DNA of 59,474 nucleotides from Candidatus Parcubacteria bacterium (GTDB lineage: Bacteria > Patescibacteriota > Minisyncoccia > Phycocordibacterales > UBA918), in contig JAKFXN010000007.1 of NCBI GenBank assembly GCA_021731405.1, forward strand, positions 1-59,474, written 5' to 3'. Within the stretch, counting starts at the first letter, position 1, and each line of letters begins with the position of its first letter. Shown one piece after another: positions 46,763-57,303 of this stretch. The notes below the pieces were generated by a model. It had not been told where the DNA came from. It made no database searches and saw only the letters and a program-made list of their open reading frames with translations. The position numbers were made by a program, and so were the translations under genes.

Positions 46763-47644
46763 CTAGATGAGTATCTCTACCTCACCTTCGTTCCGCAGCT
46801 CTTCAATAAACGCGTTTATGAGTGTTTGTTCTTGCTCAAATTTTATTTGGGCAACAATCTGTTCTCGAACTTCTTCTAGTGGTGGTAGCCCAGCCGCGGT
46901 GCCGCCAGCATTGTCGTAGAATGTCGAAATCTCCGTTTCTGAGACTTGGATTGAATCTGAGTCAATTCTCAAATCAAAAAGTGCTTGAATGAGAAACTCG
47001 TTTTCAATATCTTTTCGAAGACTCTCTTCTGTCACCCCAAACTCTGCCATACGTTCTTTAAGTACCTCTTCCCCTCCGATACCTTCTTTGATTTCATTAA
47101 ATCGACCTTCAATATCTTCAGGAGTTGCTGAAATCCCCTCGGCTACTGCTGCTTGGCGTAGGAGCTCAGCATTTACCAGTGTTTCAATCGCTTGAGTTCG
47201 GAGCTGTGCAAGTACTTCAGTATCTGTAACATTAGCTCCTTGTGTAGCTGAGAGATCAGTCAACTGCTGAAGACTACTACTAAACTCAGCTCCTGAAATA
47301 ACCACTCCGTTTACACGAGCAGCTGGAGCACTTGCTTCCATTTTATCGATAACCGCTGAGAAAAGTCCGGTTGAAATTCTTCCTTCTTTTTCAAGAATAA
47401 ACAAAAGACCTGCACAGATGAGCAAAATAGCTGCCACCGCGAGCACGTATGCACGAATATTAAATGTATGTGAACTTGTTTTAGTCATTACCATCTCATC
47501 AGCTACGGTAACGGAAGGAGTAGACGACATATCTGTCGTTGATGTAGGAACCTCGTTGAGCGCTGTCCCTTCTGCGTCTCCAGTCATTGTTACAGGTGTC
47601 GTGTCTGTTGTGACTCCTGTTTCCTCTTGCTTTTTTTCATCCAT
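46763..47644 (-). CDS. SurA N-terminal-domain-like protein
   Basis: VNGVVISGAEFSSSLQQL...IETLVNAELLRQAAVAEGI. Confidence 0.8.
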   Translation of the reverse strand: MDEKKQEETGVTTDTTPVTMTGDAEGTALNEVPTSTTDMSSTPSVTVADEMVMTKTSSHTFNIRAYVLAVAAILLICAGLLFILEKEGRISTGLFSAVIDKMEASAPAARVNGVVISGAEFSSSLQQLTDLSATQGANVTDTEVLAQLRTQAIETLVNAELLRQAAVAEGISATPEDIEGRFNEIKEGIGGEEVLKERMAEFGVTEESLRKDIENEFLIQALFDLRIDSDSIQVSETEISTFYDNAGGTAAGLPPLEEVREQIVAQIKFEQEQTLINAFIEELRNEGEVEILI

Positions 47645-47733
47645 AAATAAAGTTTAACAAAAAATTAACAACGTGAATCCCCACGAACGGGTGAACGTTT
47701 GCATTATAGTACCATAAACCTTTTAGCGAAACC

Positions 47734-48483
47734 CTAGCCTAAAGCAGCTTTGTGTTGAGCGCTCCAAGCAGATAAAACAACGGCAGTTGCTGCGGCGGCG
47801 TTGAGAGATTCACAGCGTGGGTGGATTGGAATCGAAATGAGATCGTCACAAAGTTCCTTAGTTTTTTCACGTAAACCAGAACCTTCATTACCTAAAATAA
47901 AAGCGGACGGTTTAGTAAACTGTTCGGAAGTAGTACTGACCGTACCATTTCCTTCAAGTCCGTACACCCAGAAGCCACGTTTCTGTAAATCGCGAGCAAC
48001 ACTGTTTACGTTACTAATAGCAACAATTGGGATTCGAAAAGCCATTCCTGCAGACACCTTAATGACTGTTCCCGTGAGTGGGGCTTGATTATGAGGCGGT
48101 ATAAGCACACCAGCCAGTCCAAATGCCGCCGCTGACCGAATTACTGCACCCACATTATGCGGATCCTGCACCTCTCCCAAGATAAGTACCGCTGTGGCGT
48201 CAGTAACAGTGAGCTTCGAAATAAAGTCTTTGTATTCAACCATCAGCTTTTCTGGCAATAGCGCAGCTACTATTCCCTGGTGAGCAGCGTTAGCTGAGAC
48301 ACCACGAGGTGGATTTTTGATATTAAGAGGCTTTGGGATAATACCAGCCACTTCAATCTGACGGAGAATTTTTTCATCAGAAAAATCTGCATCGAGAAAA
48401 ACTTGTTTCACTACATCAGGGCGCTGTGCGAGCGCTTCAGATACAGCGTGTTTTCCAAACATGTATTCGTATTCTGGCTTCAT
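47734..48483 (-). CDS. rlmB: TrmH/RlmB-family RNA 2'-O-methyltransferase
   Basis: LGEVQDPHNVGAVIRSAAAFG, FILGNEGSGL, IPIHPRCESLNAAAATAVVL. Confidence 0.93.
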   Translation of the reverse strand: MKPEYEYMFGKHAVSEALAQRPDVVKQVFLDADFSDEKILRQIEVAGIIPKPLNIKNPPRGVSANAAHQGIVAALLPEKLMVEYKDFISKLTVTDATAVLILGEVQDPHNVGAVIRSAAAFGLAGVLIPPHNQAPLTGTVIKVSAGMAFRIPIVAISNVNSVARDLQKRGFWVYGLEGNGTVSTTSEQFTKPSAFILGNEGSGLREKTKELCDDLISIPIHPRCESLNAAAATAVVLSAWSAQHKAALG

Positions 48484-48514
48484 GGCGACATCCTAGCACG
48501 TTTTTTAAAGTTCG

Positions 48515-49897
48515 CTACTTTTGCGCAATACTTTTTATGTAAGCCACTACGTCTGCCTGAAGTGCTTTAGTTGAAGCCTTCTTTTTACCTTCAAACATAA
48601 GCTTGAGGGCATGTTCTGTGACACTTATTTTGACAGCCCCCCAGACATCACCAAAGTCCACAGACAAGCCGTCAAACTTCCGTGACCGAATTGGCTTCTT
48701 AGCCTTGAGATACGCTTCTACAGCCGCTTGTGCTTTTTTCTTGTCAGCCACTTCAACAATCTCATCCTCTGCTTGATAATATTTCTGGTACGGTGCCACC
48801 AGTTCACTAAATTTTCCACCTCGTGCCCGCAACGGTGAAAATGCCTCAAGCACATACCGCAACGTTAGAGTGACTGAATCTGTATAAAAATATTCCTTAA
48901 AATAAAAATGGCCTGAGTGTTCACAACCAAATAATACATCCTCCTTGCGCATTGTCTCTTTGATATACGCGTGACCAACTTTTGCTGGGACAGGTATACC
49001 GCCAGACGCAATAATTGTCTCTTCTAAAACTCGGCTGGTAAGGTTGGTATAGACAATTTTTGCCCCTTTTCGTTTTTGAAGGAGGTATCTAGAAATAATC
49101 GCACCAATAACAGCACTGTTTACATAATTTCCTTCCTCATCAAAAAAGGCAATCCGATCGCCGTCTCCATCAAAACTAATTCCGAGGTCATATCCACCAG
49201 TCTTAAGGGCAGCAGTGACTGGCTTCTGGTTTTTCTTTAGAGTCGGATCTGAGCCGCGGCTTGGGAAGCGCCCATCAAGAGTCCCGTTAATCGTTGTAAA
49301 CGTACATGGAAGTCGTTCTGCCAAGAGTGGTATTAATACCGCACCCATACCGTTACCTGCATCAGCAACGATTTCTAAATCTTCCATACCTTTAGTCTTT
49401 ACCCCTTTAAGCACAAAGTCTGCGTAAGCTCTGGTGACGTTTTTACTTGTAACCACCCCACGTTTCTTCACCTCCACAAACTCTCCCTTCTCCATATGTT
49501 TACGGATTTGTTTGAGGCCAGACTCTTCAGTTAATGGAATAGCTAGCGGAAGAACCATCTTAAGACCATTTTGATTTTTTGGGCTATGAGAAGCAGTGAT
49601 CATCACACCCGCCAATTTCATTTTGCCCGAGGCATAGTACAAGACTGGTGTATGCACTAGACCTAAATCAATTACATTTGCGCCCGCATCAGTTGCCCCC
49701 TTACAAAACGCGTCAAAAAGCGCAGGTGAAGATAGACGCATGTCGCGTGCTACAAGCATCTTTTTTAACTGGTATAGAGATACAAAACTACGTGCTACAA
49801 GATATGCCACTTCTTCGTTTATTTCGCTCGGGTACTCACCCCGAATGTCCACCTGTTTAAATGCGCTCTTGTAGTCTGCCGAAATTTTGATTGCCAT
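48515..49897 (-). CDS. phosphomannomutase/phosphoglucomutase
   Basis: GVMITASHSPKNQNGLK, DGDGDRI, GCEHSGHFYFKEYF. Confidence 0.94.
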   Translation of the reverse strand: MAIKISADYKSAFKQVDIRGEYPSEINEEVAYLVARSFVSLYQLKKMLVARDMRLSSPALFDAFCKGATDAGANVIDLGLVHTPVLYYASGKMKLAGVMITASHSPKNQNGLKMVLPLAIPLTEESGLKQIRKHMEKGEFVEVKKRGVVTSKNVTRAYADFVLKGVKTKGMEDLEIVADAGNGMGAVLIPLLAERLPCTFTTINGTLDGRFPSRGSDPTLKKNQKPVTAALKTGGYDLGISFDGDGDRIAFFDEEGNYVNSAVIGAIISRYLLQKRKGAKIVYTNLTSRVLEETIIASGGIPVPAKVGHAYIKETMRKEDVLFGCEHSGHFYFKEYFYTDSVTLTLRYVLEAFSPLRARGGKFSELVAPYQKYYQAEDEIVEVADKKKAQAAVEAYLKAKKPIRSRKFDGLSVDFGDVWGAVKISVTEHALKLMFEGKKKASTKALQADVVAYIKSIAQK

Positions 49898-49960
49898 ATC
49901 GGCTAAGTATACATCATCACCTTTTCCGTCATATATCTATATATATGATACGATTAGGGT

Positions 49961-51196
49961 ATGGATCAGGCCTTTGATGTCATAGTAATTGGCGGTGGAG
50001 CAGCCGGCATGATGAGTGCAGGCACGGCTTCAAAGCGCGGTAAAAAAGTTCTTCTTTTGGAAAAAAACTCAGGACTTGGTAAAAAATTACGTATCACTGG
50101 CGGCGGCAGGTGCAATATCACCAATCACACTCTCAACACCCGAGAACTCCTTAAAAAATATGGTCAAGCAGAGCAATTTCTTTTCTCAACCTTCGCTGCC
50201 TATGACGTAGCAGCTACGTTAGATTTTTTCCAAGCTCTTGGTCTATCAACCAAAACTGAAGCAGAAGGGCGAGTCTTTCCTGCTTCAGAACGCGCAGAAG
50301 ATGTAGCTCATACCCTTGAAAAATTCCTAAAGCAGACAGGGGTAACTGTAAAGACAAATGTTACTGTAAGAAAAATTCTCACCGAAAATGGCGTCGTTAC
50401 TGGTATTCGAACAAGCGAAGGTATTCTGACCGCTGGTTCTTACATCTTGGCTACCGGTGGCACAAGTAGACCCGATACCGGTTCTACCGGAGATGGGTAT
50501 ACATGGCTTCAGGAAATTGGGCATCATGTTACTACCCCCACCCCTTCACTCGTCCCCATTGAAGTAACAGAAAAATGGGTAGCTGGAGTTGCTGGAGTAA
50601 GTATTCAAGATACCCATATCACCATATACCAAAATGACATCCCTTTTCGTAAGGCGATTGGAAAAGTACTTTTTACCCACACAGGGCTGAGCGGCCCTGG
50701 TATTTTAAACATGAGTCAGGATATAGGAGACTCACTTGCTCATGGGCCAGTAGAAATCAAGATAAATACCCTACCAAGTCAAAACGAAGAAGCAATTTTA
50801 GAGTTTCTGCGTCAGCTTCACACCAAACACGCCAACAAAATGATCAAGAACATACTCGCTGATCTAGTTCCGACTGGTCTTGTGCTGCCAATTTTAAATC
50901 AGGCTGGCATTGAAGCAGAGCGGCTCGTAAACAGCATTACTCGCCAAGAACGTCACCTCCTCATCTCTTCAATCCGAGGACTTACTCTTCATGTCCGCAA
51001 GCTACTGGGACCAGAGAAAGCAATTATCGCGAGTGGCGGAGTATCACTTAAAGAAATTGATTTTAAAACAATGCGCTCTTTGATCTACTCAAACCTTTTT
51101 ATTATTGGTGACTTACTTGATATCAATCGACCTTCTGGAGGATACAGCCTTCAACTCTGCTGGACAACGGGTCACGTCGCTGGGACAAACTGTTAG
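49961..51196 (+). CDS. HI0933-like NAD(P)/FAD-dependent oxidoreductase
   Basis: VIVIGGGAAGMMSAGTASKRGKKVLLLEKN, LRITGGGRCNITN. Confidence 0.93.
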   Translation: MDQAFDVIVIGGGAAGMMSAGTASKRGKKVLLLEKNSGLGKKLRITGGGRCNITNHTLNTRELLKKYGQAEQFLFSTFAAYDVAATLDFFQALGLSTKTEAEGRVFPASERAEDVAHTLEKFLKQTGVTVKTNVTVRKILTENGVVTGIRTSEGILTAGSYILATGGTSRPDTGSTGDGYTWLQEIGHHVTTPTPSLVPIEVTEKWVAGVAGVSIQDTHITIYQNDIPFRKAIGKVLFTHTGLSGPGILNMSQDIGDSLAHGPVEIKINTLPSQNEEAILEFLRQLHTKHANKMIKNILADLVPTGLVLPILNQAGIEAERLVNSITRQERHLLISSIRGLTLHVRKLLGPEKAIIASGGVSLKEIDFKTMRSLIYSNLFIIGDLLDINRPSGGYSLQLCWTTGHVAGTNC

Positions 51197-51432
51197 CTTT
51201 CTGCTGATTGTTTCTTTAATCGTTGTTTGTTGGTTCTAATATATAAATTTTCTACCTTCGCTCGAGCCCACGGTGTTTTTCTTAAAAAAACCAGACTTGA
51301 GCTTACACTTGGTTTGTCAGTAAAACACTTTATTTTTATCTTTGTTCCGAGCTCTTCAAAACCAAATTCAGTTACCAGCGTTTCAAGTACCGTCTTTAAA
51401 GTAATGCCGTGGAGGGGGTTTTTAGGCTGCAT
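51193..51432 (-). CDS. VF530 family protein (DUF2132)
   Basis: NPLHGITLKTVLETLV...FLRKTPWARAKVENLY. Confidence 0.88.
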   Translation of the reverse strand: MQPKNPLHGITLKTVLETLVTEFGFEELGTKIKIKCFTDKPSVSSSLVFLRKTPWARAKVENLYIRTNKQRLKKQSAES

Positions 51433-51434
51433 GC

Positions 51435-52667
51435 TTATCGTTTTGAAACCTTAAAGAAGAAGCTGTACTCACTTGCTTCAATATCTGACTCAGCATACGT
51501 AACCGGATCAACTCGCACGAGAGTTATTTCTTCTGCTTCTGTCGTCACTGGTACACCGAGTGTAAATTCTTGAACAGCTTTCCCGAGCCCACTCACCAGA
51601 GTGGCCGATACCCGAACTGTTCCCGCCCAGACACAGGTTACGTCAATTGGGCATCGACTATCTTCAAGGACTTCGTTTGGTGTTATAGAGACTCCAAGCA
51701 TAGAGACAGTCTCACCAATGCGAGGCTGTCCCCCAGCGGCGGCGACCAGTTTTATATAAAAATTTTCACTGCCATATAAGGTCTTTGTGCCCTCTTCAGT
51801 ATCTTTTGCAAACACCTCTACCTCTTCACCAATAAATGCTTCGAGGTCGCCAAAGCCATCTACTCCGATGACTTTCCCTACGGTGTCACTACTCCAGCCC
51901 CGAAGCACAGTCACCTTTACACCATCCACCACCACATAACACTCACCATCGACAAAACAACCAACATTAACTTCTTCGAGCGCTCCCCGGAATGAACCAG
52001 TTTTTTCAGGTATTGGTACATATTGAGGTTGAGGGATGGAGGTATTCCCTTCACGCTCTATAAACAAGACCGAGGAAAGTAGTTTTTGAAAATCAGCCAC
52101 AATCGAATCCGCTTCATCAATATACGCAGTAGTAAACACGTAAACGAGATCATTACTCTCTACTACATACACTAAAGAAGCGTATAGACCGTCCGCCCGA
52201 AACATAATGGCCGGAGCCCCAGCTACCTCTACCTCCTTTGATGATTCAAACGCGAGTTCAATATTTGTCTCTAGTGGATGGGTTTGTGTCCAGTCTTGGA
52301 GTGCCTGCTTCTGGCTATTTTTATAGACTCGCACCTGCATAGTTGGAGCCCCTTCAGTTGGAGCAGGGCTTTCACTCAGAGCCTTAACATCTGCAGTTTG
52401 AGTGAGCATGTAGCCCACGATAAAGTCAGGGTCAATACTCATGCCGGTTGTGGTAGAAAGGAGCACATATCCTTCTTCTCCCGCTAGATACGAGAAAGAG
52501 AGTCCTGCTTCTGGCGTCACCACCTGAGTAAAATCGACCGCAGTCTCTGATGGAATACCAGGATTGGGAATTTGTTTTTGTGAATAGATATAACTATTAA
52601 GTGCAAAAAAAGCCCCGATACTAAAGAGGACAAAGAGAGCTACTGAAACCAAGAATTTTTTGTTCAT
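51435..52667 (-). CDS. hypothetical exported protein
   Basis: N-terminal signal/TM at MNKKFLVSVALFVLFSIGAFFAL. Confidence 0.65.
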   Translation of the reverse strand: MNKKFLVSVALFVLFSIGAFFALNSYIYSQKQIPNPGIPSETAVDFTQVVTPEAGLSFSYLAGEEGYVLLSTTTGMSIDPDFIVGYMLTQTADVKALSESPAPTEGAPTMQVRVYKNSQKQALQDWTQTHPLETNIELAFESSKEVEVAGAPAIMFRADGLYASLVYVVESNDLVYVFTTAYIDEADSIVADFQKLLSSVLFIEREGNTSIPQPQYVPIPEKTGSFRGALEEVNVGCFVDGECYVVVDGVKVTVLRGWSSDTVGKVIGVDGFGDLEAFIGEEVEVFAKDTEEGTKTLYGSENFYIKLVAAAGGQPRIGETVSMLGVSITPNEVLEDSRCPIDVTCVWAGTVRVSATLVSGLGKAVQEFTLGVPVTTEAEEITLVRVDPVTYAESDIEASEYSFFFKVSKR

Positions 52668-52747
52668 ATCATTATTATGCAATGTACACTCATAAAAGCA
52701 AACCACCAGAAACCGTCTAGGTTTCTGGTGGTTTGCTTTTGAGCTCT

Positions 52748-53020
52748 TTATGGCATCATTTTGTCTTCCTCCATCGTCTCTCCTTCCATCTTCATTTCAG
52801 ACCCACCATCCATCAAAGATTCATCACTCATCACCTCTGCCTCCATTTTCATTTCACCTTCAACCATTTCTTTTTCCATTTCTGATTCATCCATCATCAT
52901 TTCTTCGTTTGTCATTGAATTCATCATTTCTTCTTTTTCCGATTGTTGCATTGCAGCGTAAGTGACTCCTGCCAAAACAATAATGGCAATGCTAGCAACT
53001 ATAATTGATGTGCTTTTCAT
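52748..53020 (-). CDS. Met/Glu-rich exported small protein
   Basis: Signal-like N-terminus then low-complexity EEMMMDESEMEKEMVEGEMKME. Confidence 0.6.
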   Translation of the reverse strand: MKSTSIIVASIAIIVLAGVTYAAMQQSEKEEMMNSMTNEEMMMDESEMEKEMVEGEMKMEAEVMSDESLMDGGSEMKMEGETMEEDKMMP

Positions 53021-53112
53021 ATATAAAATAATCTACTTTTAACTCATACAGTATGACAGTAAACACCCTCAATGTAAAGTCAACTTTACATTGAGGGTGT
53101 TTACATCTTTGT

Positions 53113-53475
53113 CTATAGATTCTTATCAGTCCAAATTCGAGTTACTATCTTTACTACCACCATCACAATAAGCGCTACAACAAGCCACGGATCTACCGCA
53201 TGGGCATACCCTTCGACCACAATCCCCATAATCAAAACAGCTGAGCCAGCTAAGAAAGCATTCCTTCCAGCTAGAGTACGATGATAGTTATCTCGCTCAT
53301 CACGTGAATCTTCCCGCAAAATAAAGCTCGCAAACACTCCAAATAGCACCAGTGCGCCAGCCAACATTCCAATCACCATCATGTCCGGCATCCAAAAGTG
53401 AAACGGGTTTAGGAGTAACACCGCTATCCCAATTAATGCCACAGCGACTACTTTCTCGATAATATTATTTTTCAT
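53113..53475 (-). CDS. hypothetical membrane protein, paired with downstream-named XRE regulator
   Basis: Four TM segments; overlaps HTH gene. Confidence 0.7.
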   Translation of the reverse strand: MKNNIIEKVVAVALIGIAVLLLNPFHFWMPDMMVIGMLAGALVLFGVFASFILREDSRDERDNYHRTLAGRNAFLAGSAVLIMGIVVEGYAHAVDPWLVVALIVMVVVKIVTRIWTDKNL

Positions 53476-53677
53476 ATGAAATTGTAAAAATCTTTTCTAC
53501 GGACACCTTAAAAAAGCTCGCTATCTTAAGTGCTAGTAAAATCGACGGGGTGTAGTTGCCTTTCTCCAGCGCAATAATAGTCTGTCGACTAACACCAACT
53601 TTAGCAGCCAATTCTTCTTGTGTAACCCCGCTTTCAAGACGGAGTACAGAGACGTTGTTTTTAATGTGTTCTTGCAT
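53465..53677 (-). CDS. XRE-family HTH regulator
   Basis: [43 protein letters not shown]. Confidence 0.93.
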   Translation of the reverse strand: MQEHIKNNVSVLRLESGVTQEELAAKVGVSRQTIIALEKGNYTPSILLALKIASFFKVSVEKIFTISYEK

Positions 53678-53790
53678 AAGCGGAATATAGCTAATATACC
53701 ACTAATATCAGCCTGGTACAGTCAACAGGACAACTAAAAACCACTCGCAATGAGTGGTTTTTAGTTGCCATAGGCTGACTCTACTATTTC

Positions 53791-55038
53791 TTACAGCTCA
53801 TCAAGTGCATCATTAATCAAATCAGATGCTTCATCAATAAGATCCTCCGCCTCATTATCATCTCCATCGTCAAGGTAGTCTTGCGCTTCATCAAGGAGAT
53901 CTTCTGCTTCCTCAAGATACTCCTCAGCGTCTCCAACATCATCTCCGTCGTCAATCGCAGCATCTACATCGTCCCACGCGTTATCAAGGTCATCTTGTAC
54001 TTCATCGAGATAATCCTCAACATCGTCTCCACTGTCCCCGATCGCATCAAGCGCATCGTTTACAAGATCCTCTGCTTCCTCAGCGAGGTCTAGTGCCTCT
54101 TCATAGTCACCGTCATCGTAAGCAGTTTCTGCTTCATCGAGCACATCTTTAGCTTCATCAAGGTAATCTTCTGCGTCGCTCGTAGCTTCACCGGCCTCAT
54201 CAGCTTCTTCGATTTCAAGTTCAGCATCATCAATTGCATCCTCTACTTCATCAATGAGATCTGCGGCATCACTGTTATCTGACGACCCACCAGCATATTC
54301 GATTGCATCGTTAGCATTATCTTCTGCGTCCGCAAAGAAGTCTTCAGCATCGCTGTAATCTTCATCAAGATACGCCGCTAATCCAGCATAAAAGTCAGAT
54401 CGTGCATCTCTGAGGCTGTCTTCCGCATCCTCAATATCGTCTGCATCTTCATTGTCTTCTACCTCTTCTTCAGCTTCTTCAAGAAGGTCGAGCGCATCAC
54501 GCATACTATCGCGTGCGTTAGACACTTCACCCGTTACGGTGTTGCTCGTGTTAGTGTTTGAACCTTTGTTTGCCAAGGCAGCAGCGAGAGCCGCTTTAAG
54601 CTCTACTACTTGAGCAAGTAAGCTTCCGTTGGTAGCGGTCGTGTTACCAGTGCTGACCGGAACTGTTGGTGTTGGCGCCCCTCCACTCACGAGAGAATTG
54701 TACACAGCCCTTGAACGTGCACCAAAGTAGCCTGCGGCTGGAGAAATGTTGTTGGCTTGTTGCCATCTGATAATCGCTGCTTGAGTAAGAGACTTAAACT
54801 CTGTGGTCTCATTTCCAACTGATCCGCCTCCGCTGGTAGTAATAACGTACCCATTACTATTAAGATACTGCTGGAGACAACGAACGTCTTCTCCGACAAC
54901 ACCAAGTTGTAGGTCACGAGTAAACGAACAAGTTGCCGCATCAGCAAATTTTGGGGTGATGAGTAAAAACGCGAGTAAGAAAAGTCCTAAAAAAAGACTT
55001 GTCTGCTTTGAAACAAATGTGTGTGTAAACATATGCAT
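53791..55038 (-). CDS. peptidoglycan-binding-domain protein with long acidic repeat region
   Basis: CSFTRDLQLGVVGEDVRCLQQYLNSNGY...YFGARSRAVYNSL; then about 240 aa of Asp/Glu/Ala-rich repeats. Confidence 0.75.
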   Translation of the reverse strand: MHMFTHTFVSKQTSLFLGLFLLAFLLITPKFADAATCSFTRDLQLGVVGEDVRCLQQYLNSNGYVITTSGGGSVGNETTEFKSLTQAAIIRWQQANNISPAAGYFGARSRAVYNSLVSGGAPTPTVPVSTGNTTATNGSLLAQVVELKAALAAALANKGSNTNTSNTVTGEVSNARDSMRDALDLLEEAEEEVEDNEDADDIEDAEDSLRDARSDFYAGLAAYLDEDYSDAEDFFADAEDNANDAIEYAGGSSDNSDAADLIDEVEDAIDDAELEIEEADEAGEATSDAEDYLDEAKDVLDEAETAYDDGDYEEALDLAEEAEDLVNDALDAIGDSGDDVEDYLDEVQDDLDNAWDDVDAAIDDGDDVGDAEEYLEEAEDLLDEAQDYLDDGDDNEAEDLIDEASDLINDALDEL

Positions 55039-55132
55039 GTAGTATAACTCATGAATACCAGAGTGCCCATCTTTACTCACAAAAAAAGCGCGGACAGATG
55101 TCCGCGCTTTTTATATACTCAGTGATTTACGA

Positions 55133-55450
55133 TTAAATCATTGCTCCATCAAGTCCCATATCATCAATGTATCGCTGAATGACATCAGGATGCTTTCCTT
55201 CGACACACTCCGCTATATAAGCTTCTGTAGCAGAAGCGTTTTCAAAGGTAGTGTACATAAGTGAGCTTTCGCAAGCCGCTCGTACATCAATCTTTGCTTG
55301 CGGACTAACGTTTTCAGGTGTAGTAGCTTCCTCTTGCATGACAGGTTCGCCAAAGTCTACAGCTTCATCTCTTCCCCCAAACGCAAGAATTGCGAGAAAG
55401 GTAGCTACAATACCCACTAATACTAAGACAATTACTGATTTTTGGTTCAT
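55133..55450 (-). CDS. hypothetical single-TM protein
   Basis: N-terminal TM, conserved-looking C-terminal domain. Confidence 0.6.
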   Translation of the reverse strand: MNQKSVIVLVLVGIVATFLAILAFGGRDEAVDFGEPVMQEEATTPENVSPQAKIDVRAACESSLMYTTFENASATEAYIAECVEGKHPDVIQRYIDDMGLDGAMI

Positions 55451-55545
55451 ATGATATTTAACTATGTTTAGAGTTTGTTATGCTCTCTAATACTATAATC
55501 TACGGCCGTATCCTAAAAAGGTAACGTTGATTCTTTTTCAAATAC

Positions 55546-55794
55546 CTATCCGCGAATAAGCTTTACAATGTAAAGTAATACTACTGCGCCCAGAACTGCC
55601 ACTAAGAAACTGTAAAAATTAAAGCCGTTTACACCACCTTCTCCAAGTAAATTCATAATAAAACCTCCCAAACTTGCCCCGACGATGCCGACAATGACAT
55701 TAAGAATAATTCCCTGCTGTCCATCAGTCTTCATAATCATTGAACCTACCCAACCAGCGAGCCCCCCAAACACGATCCAAACAATGATCCCCAT
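55546..55794 (-). CDS. GlsB/YeaQ/YmgE family membrane protein
   Basis: GGLAGWVGSMIMKTDGQQGIILNVIVGIVGASLGGFI. Confidence 0.92.
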   Translation of the reverse strand: MGIIVWIVFGGLAGWVGSMIMKTDGQQGIILNVIVGIVGASLGGFIMNLLGEGGVNGFNFYSFLVAVLGAVVLLYIVKLIRG

Positions 55795-55839
55795 ATATAA
55801 TGTAATTAATTTTTTAAACTCTGTTTTGTGCTAAGCGAT

Positions 55840-56187
55840 TTAGTTCTCTTCTTCCGACAACCGTACATCCGCCTCATGCGTAGAGACCGACTTACTCATG
55901 ACAAACAATTTAATGATAGCGGTTGCAAGAAGCCAATACACAACAAGCGCTAAGAGTGTCGTCCACTCAAAGATACTTCCTTGGACATAGTTATTTGAGA
56001 AAACCGTATTAAATGGCCAAACAAAAATGTACGACATTGAATAAATGAGGTTACTAAAAGCAGCTTCTGGGTTGGCACCGAGTAACTTTAAAAGAAAACG
56101 GACAATCAGGAGAGTCTCAATTATGTACAGACTATACCAAACTACTTGCGCCCCTCTATATAACGGCCGACTTGATTCACTTTGCAT
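55840..56187 (-). CDS. YggT-like membrane protein
   Basis: IETLLIVRFLLKLLGANPEAAFSNLIYSMSYIFVWPF. Confidence 0.8.
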   Translation of the reverse strand: MQSESSRPLYRGAQVVWYSLYIIETLLIVRFLLKLLGANPEAAFSNLIYSMSYIFVWPFNTVFSNNYVQGSIFEWTTLLALVVYWLLATAIIKLFVMSKSVSTHEADVRLSEEEN

Positions 56188-56467
56188 ACTTTTTATGAAA
56201 TTAACGTTACTGGGTAATACGTTCTTCTCGCTTTCTTAGAGCGTCAACAAATAACCAACTGGTTTTTGCCCAGAAGCTTATGCGATACAGTGACCTGATG
56301 GAGTAAGAGTGGTCATTGTAGCTCTAGTCATTTTCATTTCGACTTCCATAGGTACTATGGTTAGCTACTAAATCTCTACCCCTTAAGTATACTCCTCAAA
56401 ATAAGGTATCCCTAATAAAAAAGCGGCTATGGGCCGCTTTTTTTATTAGGGTCAAAAGAAAAATTGG

Positions 56468-57211
56468 TTACTTTAGCCCAAACGTTGCTCGCACGGTCAC
56501 CATAATTTCTTTATTGAGACTACTGGTATCGTAAGAGCCATAATCACTAATATCAACTCCACCAAGTGGTAGTACCTGCACTACCCCGCCAGTAGCATTA
56601 CGAAGCAGACCAACTCCTCGACCCGACTCGGCCGCAATGGCATTGGCTCTGTCAGTCGCATCTTGGATTGCGTTTGTCAGAAGTTTTACACGCATCTCAT
56701 CAAGCTTGCTGTATGTGAGCTCAAGTCCGCCCGCAGTTACGGTATATCCAGTACCTGCAAGTGGCCCCATGTTGTTTGCTAGACTAGAAAGTTTTTCTAA
56801 ATCTTCGCTCCGCACCGTCACACTACGCATAAGCGTATAGCCTGTCTGTACCGCAGCGCTATTTTGTGGGTAGTAATAATCAGCACTCACATAGCCCGCC
56901 GGAGTTTCGTACTCAGTGAGTCCTTGTGTCCCAAGGTAGGTAATGACACTTTCAACGGCTTTTTGTATCCGCTCAGTTCCGGCTTGTTGATCAAATACAC
57001 CAGTTTTGGTTTCAATATTAATTACCAAACGCCCCCTATCTGCCACCACAGCCTCCTTAGCCGAACCAGTCACCTCAACCGTGTCACCAGCCAGTTTAAT
57101 GTCGTAGAATACTTGCGCCCCGTACACCGTCATAAAAATAAGTGTCGCTACGAGTAACGTCATGGCCGCCACAAGCGGTTCTGAGTAATCAAACAATTTT
57201 TTAAAGTTCAT
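56468..57211 (-). CDS. SIMPL domain protein (DUF541)
   Basis: VEVTGSAKEAVVADRGRLVINIE...DATDRANAIAAESGRGVGLL. Confidence 0.88.
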   Translation of the reverse strand: MNFKKLFDYSEPLVAAMTLLVATLIFMTVYGAQVFYDIKLAGDTVEVTGSAKEAVVADRGRLVINIETKTGVFDQQAGTERIQKAVESVITYLGTQGLTEYETPAGYVSADYYYPQNSAAVQTGYTLMRSVTVRSEDLEKLSSLANNMGPLAGTGYTVTAGGLELTYSKLDEMRVKLLTNAIQDATDRANAIAAESGRGVGLLRNATGGVVQVLPLGGVDISDYGSYDTSSLNKEIMVTVRATFGLK

Positions 57212-57303
57212 AGACTCACAGTATATCATTTGTAACTTGAACACGTAAAAAGCCCCTCGAGTGTTTCAAACACTTCAAGGAGCTTTTGGGTTACGGCTTG
57301 GCT

